Shown piece by piece: positions 7,849 to 17,900 of a stretch of DNA of 27,205 nt; positions within the stretch are counted from its first letter, which is position 1, and each line of letters begins with the position of its first letter. Below the pieces are notes generated by a model. That model saw only the letters and a program-made list of their open reading frames with translations. It had not been told where the DNA came from and searched no databases. The stretch is from Triparma columacea (taxonomy: Eukaryota; Sar; Bolidophyceae; Parmales; Triparmaceae): assembly GCA_030267965.1 (NCBI GenBank), contig BRYA01000665.1:2394-29598 (forward strand), in the 5' to 3' direction. The position numbers and the translations under genes were made by a program.

Positions 7849-9681
7849 TTATCTCATGCAATCCCTAACAAGCCCCTTGACCTTTTCCCTCTTCTCCGTC
7901 TCCATGAAAACCCTGTCCAGCAGCACCACGAGCCTGCGTAAAGTTTAGGGGAGGAGGGGTGGTTTCATCGTTTCGGACTAGGGTAAGTATATCGAAAGTT
8001 GGCTTTGATTTGGTTGTCCCCCCCCTCCCCCCTCCCCTCGCCTCTCCCCAGACGACTCTCACCTCTCCGGTTTAACGTCCATAATCCCCTTCCTAACCCT
8101 TTCTTCAATTTCGTCCAATCCCAGGTCCATGAACCCGCAGATTCCGCTATCCCACCCCAAGTTCCTCCCCACCCTTCCTAGTGTTTCCCCTTCCTCTAGG
8201 CTGACGTCGTGTGTACAAACCAGTTCCCAAATAATCTCCTCAACCCATTCCTCCACCCCGTTCACCACCACCCTAACAACGTCATCGTTAACCCCTCCTC
8301 CCCCCTCCTTAACTTTCCCGACCGCGTTCTTACACTTCCTTCCCCAAGCTTCGATTTCGTTTGTCCATTCAACCTCACCTCTTCTACTCCCGACTTTACC
8401 TATCCCACAAACAACGTCCTCCATGACACCCTTTGCTTCCGCTGCAGCAAGTCGTCTGTAGACGGGTGTAAGGTCAGCGTACCCCCACTCTAGGCACATT
8501 TTCCCGACCATTTGTTTCGAGTTATACCTAACGCATCCTGCCTTTGTTAAGGCACTAACATCAAGTCCCCCCTCCTTATCTGTGCTTGTAGTAGTAGACA
8601 ACACGGCGTCTAACGCCCTGTTGTAGGTGAGGCAGGTGCGGGCGGCCTTGTCTCCGTTTTTGATGAGTTTGAGTTTGCGGATGTGCTGACACATTTTTAC
8701 GATACCCTCACTAACCATCATTCCATCTTTACCCTCGACAACATTACCCCAACCCCCGAAGGTTCTAGCACCCTCTTTCTTTATAACCCTCTCCATGATA
8801 CTAGCTTCGTCCCATTTTTTGGAGAACGTTACCTTGAACCCAACCTCCTCAGCCTTCCTTGCAGCCTTGGTAATTTCAACCTCGGTTATCTTCCTATCGT
8901 CTTCACCTTTAACACCCGCCCACTCCCATACCTTCTCACCATCCTCCGTTATACCCTTGACAACCCCTTGTGCGATAACATCACCTTTGATAACAAGACA
9001 ACCGCATACGGAGCGACCCCATGTATCATTGTAGTATGTGAGTATATCATCCCACCCTGAGCCAGAATATACTTCCCATATATCCTTGACCTTATCGTCG
9101 ATAATGTTTTGGATGTTTGCGAAAACTTCAACTCCTACCAAACCGTCGTTTACTAACGTAACGAGTTCAGCAATGGTGTTTGTTACATCCTCACCAGACT
9201 CGTTTTTACCTGACTTTAGGTAGGTTTGTACGGCGTTTATTTGGGACCTTGATATTGTGGATTTTACCGTGGAAACGTAATCGTTAAGTGCGGTGCATAT
9301 GGACGTGCCTTCGACCCAAGTGGTTGTCTTTTCAAACTCTATCTCTTGGAGGATTACATGAAGCTCTGAGAGCTGGGTAATAGCATCAGAGACGTGGGAG
9401 TGGGAGGCTATGACGGAGGAGAAGGAGTTTGCGGTTGTCAGGTTGTCGTAGATTGACGTTGCTGTGGAGATGAACTTTAGTGTCAAGGTAGATAGGTTTG
9501 AGGGGGGAGATTCCGAGTTTGATGGGGGGGGAGGAGGGGGTAGGGAGAGGTCTGGAGATGAGGAAGAGGTGCTCAGGGAGGTTACCTCTGCGTTTATCTC
9601 CTGTAGCCTCCTGAGGACGTCTGAACGGCTAGTTATGGATGTTTTTGAGGAGGGGGTGAAAGAGGAGAGGTAGCGGAACAT
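7849..9681 (-). CDS. Possible ZW10/Dsl1-family vesicle tether, two exons
   Basis: Exons are 9681..8063 and 7933..7849, joined over a 129-nt intron (phase 2), giving 567 residues. The N-terminus is serine-rich with a short polyproline run (about residues 48-53); the rest is almost entirely helical without membrane segments. The C-terminus (LDEIEERVRKGIMDVKPERL then LLDRVFMETEKREKVKGLVR) resembles in spacing and pattern the end of ZW10 proteins, where a helix with LxxLF-NTxxRR closes the molecule. ZW10 works in the NRZ/Dsl1 complex that tethers Golgi-derived vesicles at the ER, and at kinetochores in animals. The protein is shorter than animal ZW10 (about 780), and the match is from memory of family patterns, so another helical tether is possible. 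The splice join is well supported because it restores the final helix. Confidence 0.6.
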
Positions 9682-10502
9682 GTCTGGGTTGGAGTTTGTT
9701 TCTGTTGTATCTATGATTGTGTAGTGTGATTGTGTAGGGTTGTGTAGGTGACGAGTAGTGTGTTAGGGTTATGGGAGTTGTGGTACGAAATGCTTAGTAA
9801 TTCTTCATAATTTAGTGTTTGATTGTTTAAGTCGAGATGGTGGGGTATGTCTTAATTGTTCATCCTGTACGTGTATCATTGTTCTTACCTCCTTTATGTG
9901 TAATTGATGTTGATGATAACTTGATAAGACAATCAACACCGTCATCAATGTTTCTTTGAAGGCTTGAGACTGACATTTTTGGGATTTCTCTTTTTTGACT
10001 TCTCAGCAAATGTGCCATTTCCAGGGGAAATACCACTCATGAGAAATAACGAAATCTGGCGAAGGCCTTTTGCAAATTAAACGCGGTGCGGTTTATTGTC
10101 ATTCCAAGCGCGTCGAAGGTGTACGAGACACGCTTCTCAGCAGGGTGGGTGGCAACAACCATCCTTGCGCGTGATGTGATCACGCAGCAAGTTTTTCGCG
10201 AAGTAATGAGCAGGCGGGAGCGGCGAGGCGAGAGAGAAATCCCAACCCATTAAAAAATTCTTCCTCTACGCGACGCTAATCCTGTTATAGGGCCGTAGGC
10301 CCAAGGTGAGCGTTCGCACTTACTTTTAAACTGTTTTAAGCAGAGAATAAATTTTGCCTTCATCGGTTCCGGTGATTTCTAACTCGTTCTAATTTCCCTA
10401 CAGTTTTCCTCTGCATTTTTCATTTTTTCCATTTCTCAAATTGCTTTCAATTTGAATAGCTATTTAATGACATACCGAGCGCATGGACGATCATTATTAG
10501 AG
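9682..10502. promoter_or_regulatory. Long divergent spacer with hairpin and candidate 5' UTR intron
   Basis: This 821-bp stretch separates the starts of the ZW10-like gene (-) and the small membrane-protein gene (+), so it holds both promoters. No coding gene is visible. It is AT-rich at 9780-10080 and 10310-10500, with a GC-rich island at about 10080-10300. The island carries a hairpin (10164-10191), a purine-rich gaggcgagagagaaatccc segment and a gggccgtaggccc inverted repeat near 10289-10301. A possible 5' UTR intron runs 10306-10403 (ccaag|gtgagc to ccctacag|tttt). Confidence 0.5.
10164..10191. other. Inverted repeat / hairpin
   Basis: The arm cttgc-gcgtgat (10164-10175) pairs with atcacgc-a-gcaag (10179-10191) over 12 base pairs, with a 3-nt loop gtg and one bulged A at 10186. 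It sits in the GC-rich island of the divergent spacer. It could be a binding site for a dimeric regulator or a structured 5' leader element; the sequence alone does not decide. Confidence 0.6.
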
Positions 10503-11138
10503 ATGGTAGTGGTAAGTCATTATGTATAATATACATTTCTTTCGCTCAGATTTGAAATCGACGTTAGAATGAGGTTTTTAAAGATGAAATAATTCCATTG
10601 TCAAGTCCTCGTTGTCATCCCTCACACATTCCTCACCCCCCCCAAATAGGCCGTGGGTTTCATGTCTTTCCTATTTGGTTTTATAGTAGTCCTCTGCGTC
10701 GGCAACTACCTGCGGGCAATCAGAGCCGCAAAAAGGCAGAAACAGAGGCGGCTAGTAGCAAGCGGCAATGCGGGGGGAGGGGGAGGCTACGTTAACGAGC
10801 ACCACGGAGTACCTTTACCGCAGAATATAACTCAAGTAAAGATACCACAAAGACAGCAGGCAGAGAGGGTTACAGTGACAGGAGGACCAATGGGTGGGGG
10901 AGGAGGTATGGTAGTTGCAGTATCTCCCCCCCCTTCTAACCGGCCTCTAGATCCACCCCTTGGTAGTCCTACACCTAGTTCGTCGGTCGTTATTGTAAAC
11001 GGTACACCAGTTGATAATTCATCGGGTGTAAGGATGAGGGGAGGGAAGGAAAGGGGGAGGGAAACAACGAAGGACTATTTAACAGGAATGGGGGGGGACG
11101 ATGGGAAAACTAAAATCACAGAGATACTCAATGTCTGA
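10503..11138 (+). CDS. Small single-pass membrane protein with glycine/proline-rich tail
   Basis: The main exon is 10650-11138. Its frame is open from the acceptor ccccccccaaatag|g, and I join it to a 9-nt first exon, 10503-10511 (M-V-V), whose donor is gtg|gtaagt; the result is 165 residues. If that micro-exon is wrong, translation would start at the ATG at 10662. The N-terminus is a transmembrane segment (FMSFLFGFIVVLCVGNYL, about residues 7-24) followed at once by a basic stretch, AIRAAKRQKQRR, so the tail is probably cytosolic. The rest is low-complexity: glycine runs, PPPSNRPLDPP and SPTPSSS. No family recognised. It converges with the gene on the other strand, 175 bp apart. Confidence 0.6.
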
Positions 11139-11313
11139 AGCGGAATGCCAGAAATAACGGAAATAAGAAACGGAAGGAGAGAAGGAGGGAGGGTACATTC
11201 ACAAACTGCGGGTTACGATTTGAATGAAATGTTATTTTGTTTGTGTAAAAGTACCCGACTTCACTTTCATTTTGTACACCCCCTCCTTACCCTCTCCCAA
11301 CCCTCAAAGATCC

Positions 11314-14300
11314 TTACCCCCTCTCCCCCCCCATTTCGTAGTACTTGACTCTGCTGAATAGTTCCCTCCTCGTTTCCCCCTCCACAACCCCCCCCAGGTC
11401 GTAGTCGCTGCACAAGCTATAAGGCCCGTATCCTACCTCCCCGTTCGCGGGAACCCAGTCAAGCAGTAGGTCCGCGTCGAATGTGTCGACTGGGCACGCG
11501 AGTAGAGGGTGCTCGCAGAAGGGTACATCAAACGCCGGTACGTATCCTGATATTTTGCCCCTGCAACTGGTGAAGGGTATGCCCTGGTCCTTCCCGCTCT
11601 CCTTGTAGCTCGCTTTGAACAGGTGTCTGGTGGTCAGGATTATCCCGGTCCCGAAGAATCCTAGGAAGACGAATGCCAGGGCAACGACGCTGCTTATACC
11701 CACAACCCAAACCATGTCCGCCTGCCCCTCAGTCATCCAGAGCCTCGACCCCTGCCAGGAAGGTAGCGCCGGGAACCTTGCAGCCCTTATTAGGTCCTGG
11801 TCGCAGTAAGCGTACCCCGGTCCTGAGGACACGGTTATTGCTACGGCTGATCCTCCAGAGCTCGACTGCACGGTAATAACCGTGCCTGCTGTCGTTATAG
11901 AAGAGTCAACGCAAAGGTTATCGTAAGGGAAACCAGACCACCAGTAAGACGAAAGGACGGCGTGGGTCAACGCGCATACGATGAAGAAAAGACGGGAGGT
12001 CTCAGCGACCTTTGGCCCTATCATCGGGTGAGGTGACCACATCCTAATAAGGCAGTACTTGTCCACGATAAAGTTGAAAAGCAGTGCCACCAAGGTAAAC
12101 ACGTACGCGGCAGGGTAGATCGAAGCGTAGTAAAAACAGAGGAACAACGTCTTCGTAGTGTCCGTGTACCTCTCAGCAACCGACCACTCCGCACCCCCGA
12201 AGTAGGAGTTCACAGAAGCCTGCGATCCTCCCTTTGAAGCAAGCGGCCCTAAAACCCACCTTGAAACGTATGAGATAGGGTCGAGTATCCTGTAGAGGGG
12301 GTATGTTACGAGGTCGGCGAAGAGGATGGTGTAGACTTGGAAGAGGAGCTTCTTCGTTAGGACGGAGGTGAAGGGGGTTACGACGAAGACGATTATTGCA
12401 GTGTTGGACCACCGGGCGAGGGAAATCTTCATGTAAAGGCTGCGAGAGAGAGAAAGAGGGAGGAGTGGGATTTAGTGAACCGCCGTGACAAAATCGCTAG
12501 CCCCAACTCTCCTCTTAGTTCAGACACCTCCCTCACCTCTCCTGCGCGCCGCCCTCTGACGCGTGGCTCTCGAACGAGTTGATGATGGTGCATATTATGG
12601 GTATGAGAGTGTTGAAGACAGAGATAAATACCGCCGTCCAAATCTCGTGCTGCCCTCTATTAATCGCGTAAACCGTGAAGGCCGCCCCTAAGATGACGGC
12701 GAAGGTCGCGACCCAGCTTAGGAATCGCTCCTGGTACTTCTGACATGTCGGGACGCCGATTTGATCCCAACGGAGGGCGGAGGGTTCGGTGGACTCGACG
12801 ACCTTGAGGATGTTCTGCCCTCTGAACCTGCAACGACGGGAGAAGCGATCCGAGGAAGGGATGAGAGTGAGCGCAACCTCTCTAGTCCCTTTGGATGTCC
12901 AGTGACACGTCCAAGCTGCTTAGAGCCTCACCTGTCCTCTAGTGGTACCTTCCCGCTGGCGTCCGTCACCGCCGCAATGAGTCCAACGCTCAGCTTATTC
13001 AGCGCGTTCCTCTGCCCCTCCTCAGTCTCAAACGTTACGTAAACGCGGTCGGCGCCATAGCTCCCCGAGGCCGCCTCCTGCCTGATTTTGTCTTGCACGT
13101 CCATGAGCTGCTCGTGGAGGACGTGGGCGGGGAGCATGAGGCCGAAGAGGTTCGCAAACCTAGTGAAAACCGGGACGTCCTGCTTTTCGAACCCAATCTC
13201 CTCGTCGTATACCTCGTCTACCATGAGCTTTGTCGTTATAGTGTACCTGCGATGTTGATTGATTTACGTTGAGTTGAGTGTTAGCTTTGCATTGGGAGAA
13301 GGGTATCGAGGGCACTTCTCTCCGTCTCCGTCCCACGCCTCACCTCAACTGTCGTTGCTGAAGGAGAAGCCTTGTAAGCTTACGGTTGTTGACTGCGACA
13401 GTTACGGCGATGACACCTCCGTCGGGTTCGTAGCGAGCGAAGAACCGCTGCCACTCATCGGGGTTCGTGGCGTCCATGCAAGGGTCAAGGACCGTCAGCG
13501 AGTAGTCGGATGCCGTCTGCTTGGCTTCGTCAAATGCCACCTCGGCCTTCTTTTGGAACCACGCCATCACAAGAAAGGCAATGAAGATGAAGACAATCGT
13601 GGCGTAATCAACGATTACGAAATTTGCATTCATGACACAGTTGTTCTGTGGTTGTTGGTTGTGTGTTAGCTTCTATGCAACTAACTGTGAGTGATGGCAC
13701 ACCTTCCTTCTCACCTTGCGGAAGTAAAAATTCCCGGTAGCGGTATCTTGGACGTAGCGGTTGTCGAGCGAAAGAGGAGATGTCGCGTCCTCGTTGAAGT
13801 TTTTGATATCACATGTCGGGCAGCTGACGAAGGAGGTCAGATCGCAGTATGCGGAGCCAATGAGAACGATGTCGTTGAAGTTCGACGAGGATTTGAGCGT
13901 TTGCTGCCCGGCACTCCAGTCCTGCCCAGCATAAGAGGTGATATTTGGGATGTTCATTATGGCCGCGACAGCGAGAATGACCGAGAGAGTGATAAGGTTC
14001 CCGAAGTAGAGCCCCACACCTACGCCGAACTGCGACAGCGAACGGTTAGGCAGAGAATTATACATCTTTATTTTTCTTCTCGCTTGCGGAGCCGCTTCGC
14101 TACATTTGCTACTTCTTCCCTTCCTCCTCGCCATAGCCGACATTAAGCACACCATGGTCAAGGTTGGTTCCGCACTTACCTCCTTGAACATGTTGATGGA
14201 TGATGAGTGGAAAGAGTATAATCTTGTGTGCTTTTCTCTCTCTCCAGACTCTGCCTTATGAGTGACACCACCCTCGTCGTCAACGATGTACCTGGGAAGA

Positions 14301-14674
14301 ACGTAGCGCTCAAAGTATTCCCACCCCCTCTCGTAAGCCTGGCGAGCATGACGATCCATACAGCACAGGCGACTCAAGAGAGGAACACTCAAAAGTCTCT
14401 CCCATGAGTGCCTAGAGTCTGGAATGAAAGACGTGAATGTCTTAGCATGTGTAGATTGGTGGGTCTGCTTCCTGATCCACGCTTGCTCAATCTGCGGCAA
14501 GGGGTGGGGATTGTGAGTCATCAACGAAAGTGTCACCGAAAAGTATTCGAGTTGAATTTGCTCTTTAAGCCTAACCCTTACCTCATGTGTGTTTTGATCG
14601 CTACTGCTTGTGGTGGCGATACTTATTGAAGCAAGTGAACCTGGAATTGGAGGCGGAACGTCATTTTGGGCCAT
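11314..14674 (-). CDS. OSCA/TMEM63-like multi-pass membrane protein, seven exons
   Basis: Exons are 14674..14582, 14491..14180, 14029..13715, 13645..13344, 13246..12932, 12827..12537 and 12439..11314, giving 917 residues. The start is the ATG at 14674; the codon before it is TTG. About nine to ten membrane segments are visible: one at about 146-164 after the conserved-looking FGVGVGLYF, one at 248-270, two at 481-530 and several in the last exon. Between the second and third lies a cytosolic domain with NPDEWQRFFARY and VYVTFETEEGQRNAL, like the RRM-like loop of OSCA/TMEM63 channels, then ESTEPSALRWDQIGV, like the (A/S)xEPxxxxW motif that re-enters the membrane there. RYTDTTKTLFLCFYYASIYP fits the pore-side core. 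Known relatives are mechanosensitive ion channels or scramblases. Anoctamins share this superfamily and are the alternative. All junctions keep frame. Confidence 0.72.
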
Positions 14675-14926
14675 CAAAAGAAAAGGATTTCAAGAGATTT
14701 GGTTTGAACCCCAAAAGTTAAAAAAGAGTGATTGATTGACGGTGACAGAGCAGCCACTATAGTTTTTCCTACTCGATTACAAGCTTAAACTGCAAAACGA
14801 ACCCAATTAAGCGCATATTACTGTACTTTGCGGCGTTCAAGTTCCATATTCAGTTCATTGAAAGTTGCTCTCCAACGACCATTTCTTCATTTGTCTTGAA
14901 ATCAAACAAGTTTACACCCTTCCAGT
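14675..14926. promoter_or_regulatory. Divergent promoter region between OSCA-like and Costars genes
   Basis: The start codons are 252 bp apart and point away from each other. The stretch is AT-rich and contains the 5' UTRs of both genes. I see no recognisable core element beyond AT-rich tracts and cannot place transcription starts. Confidence 0.5.
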
Positions 14927-17900
14927 ATGGCTTCTGAGTGGAAAGGATCTCGCAGGAAGAGGTAAGCCCCTATCTACTATTTCATTGCCAACAGTCCACT
15001 TAACTAATGTAATACACTTGCCTACACTCCTGACAGCCTCGGCCCCATGGATATGGGGGAGCTCAGCATCGAGGCAGCCGCGAGCAACAAGGACGAGGCG
15101 ACAGAATCAAAATCAACCGCATCATTGACGTTGAAGGAGCGTATGCAGCTGATGAACGCTGCGTTCAACAAGGATAAGGCTGCCCCACTTACGACTCCAA
15201 GGGGGTTTGACAAGTCAGTGTCATCTTTTCATGACGAAGCAAAAGACGTCCACGTCGCCAAGGCTAACAGGAATCAGTCAGAGGTTAACGAAGCTGAAGA
15301 GAAGCAGGTCATCAAAGATTCAGTCTACGAGAAAGTGAAGCCACTCACCATAAGAGAGAGGATGGCCAAGTTTCAAAAGCCTTCCACAGCCACTGCCACC
15401 GCAACATTCACTTCGACAGCTACAACCACTGCGACATCCACAACCACTGCGACAGCAACAGTGATAACAAGTCCCTCGAGACAGGCGGCAAAGGACAAGA
15501 GCATCATTCAGAGAGAACAAGAGACGGGCCTTGACTTCGCTAAGGCAAAGCCACTGGCTCCTCCTGTTACAGTTGGGTCTAAGGTCAAGGCCAAGACCAT
15601 CACGCCTGCCGCGCCCCCAGCGATTGCTTCGTACAAGCAGACAACCTCAAAGCTAGAATCCAACAACGTCCACAGCAAAGTCGACGAGGAGGTTGAATTC
15701 CTGGCCCTTGACATTGCAAGGATTGCGAAACTGAGCGGTAGGATCGAGGGCAAAGACGCCATCGTCACGTACGGCGCACTTTTTGACGACGAGATCGTCG
15801 AACAGAGGTACGAGGCGCTCGTTGGGACGCTGAAAGCTGCCAAGAAAAGAAATGTGGTCGCGTTTCCAGGGATGCTTTTGCTCAAAGGAGTAAACGACAG
15901 CACAGAGATCAGATTGCTAGGTGACAGCAAGGCTCAAGAAGAGGAGAACGCGCCGATTTCGGTTGAATCAGAAGAGAGCACCAAAAACCACTCAAGCTCA
16001 GCCGTTGCCACTGCCACCGTTTCCAAAGTTAATGCGGTACCAACACCAGTCTTCTCTGCAGATACTGAAACTGCCCCCCTAGCGTCAACGACGCCACCAT
16101 CTCAGTACGGCAAGAACCTGAAGGCCAAAACGTTCACTCCCGCGACGAAAGCAATGTTTGGGAAGACGATTCGCGAGCGGATCGAGGAGAATACGGGACT
16201 CGATCCCCACAAGACGAGTACCTTAGGTATTCATGAGCAGTTTCCTTCGCCAGCACGCACAGAAACAGGATTTGAGGCAAAAAAGAACCTAGTGGCAATT
16301 GCCCACGGCCCCCAAACAGACGAAATCGGCGTCAAAAAGTCCCCTCTCTCCCCACCCTCAGCAAGGTCTGCTGTGTCTAGTATTGCTTCGAGGTTCGGCG
16401 GGTCCTCTAAAGCCATGTCACCGAGTCCCAGGCCTACGAAGAAGACGGGAGGGAGTGGGAACTTCGAAAGCAGCTGGATCAAGCCGCCCAATAACGACAG
16501 CAACCCGAGGGAAGCGGCGAAGGTCACAAACGCTGTCATTGTCAGCAAGGGTATTGCGGTCATGTTTGACAAATCTCCAGCCCCAACTCCAGCCCCAACT
16601 CCAGCCCCAACTCCAGCCAAAGGATTGAATCCTGTCGCAACGCCTTTCAGCCCAACGACTGAGTCAACAAATACCCCCATCTCTCCAGCCTCAGCTAAAT
16701 CTGCCGTGTCCAAAATTGCGGCGAGATTCGGAGGTTCTGTCAACAGCATGTCGCCGAGCTCGAAGTTGTCGACTGAAGAGATTGAGGCCGTCGACAAGGC
16801 CAAGCCTGTCGATTCGAAGGTTCCAAAGCCAACACCTCAACCGTCACAGTCACCGTCCTCAGCAGTGAAGGGCATTACAGCGAGACTCGGAGGGTCCATC
16901 AAGGTCACGTCGCCGAGTACGAAGCCTCATGAAAAGGCCGCAAACGCCTGGATCAAGTCAAAAGACGACCTTCTGAAGGAGGAGATGAAAGCAGAAAATG
17001 ACATGGAACCAAAGAACGAGATGGATACGACGAAGGTGATTGGGGGGGCAACGGAAGCAATTGAAGGTGAGATTGGACCGATATTTATAAATTATACAAC
17101 CCTTGCTCTTCTTTACCACCTCAATCCTAACGCTTTCGCTAGTCGCCCTCGGTGTCGCAGTTCCTGCACCCACCACTTCTACGCCCACACCTGCGCCAAC
17201 TCCTGTGCCCACCACTCCTCCTTCCACTCCTGCGTCCAATCCTACGTCCACTTCTGCGCCCGCTCCTGCACCATTAGTTGGACAGAACAAAGATGACACT
17301 CCCGCTAGCAGCAAGTCGATCCGTGAACGCGTTAAGAACATGCGAGACTTCCAAACTCCCAAGAAACCCCCCGTCGTGACTACGAAAAATCACGTTGCCT
17401 TGGATTTCCTTAGTCCACCAAGAAAAGCGGCCGCAGATCAAGTGACAGGTGTTGGTCCAGGCATCTCCATCAGGGACCGCGTCAAGCAGTTGCAGAAAGA
17501 TGAGATTGAGAGAGACGAAAATAAGAAGAAAATTGACGTTAACGTAACTAGTTCGAAGGAGAAGGTGGCCGAAAGCAAATTGGCCGGCGAAACGTTGACA
17601 AAAAATCTTGATCCATCATCCTCCGTCAACACAATGAAGATTGTCGAGGGGAAGGAGGAGGAGAAGGAATCGATCGCTACTAAAACAAAAGAAGAACCCG
17701 TGACGAAGTCCACACAAACGCCGTCCCCGTCCAAAACATCGTCTAAAGTCTCATCGTCTGTCCAGACTATGAAGGCATTCCTCGAAGGCGATGACATAAG
17801 CGTGTCGAGTGACAACAATACTTACACTGAGAAGTCGAACAAGAAGAAGGGCACGGAAGTTGGCAAGGACGCAAAAAAGGAGGACATAATTGACGATGAA

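Noticed and set aside
8129..9060. Plus-strand open frames across the ZW10-like gene
   Set aside because: They are antisense shadows of the minus-strand coding frame, Ser/Thr/Pro-rich with no family signal.
15320..16803. Minus-strand open frames across the Costars gene
   Set aside because: Antisense shadows of the repeat-rich coding sequence; the plus strand has a recognisable Costars domain and matching splice sites.
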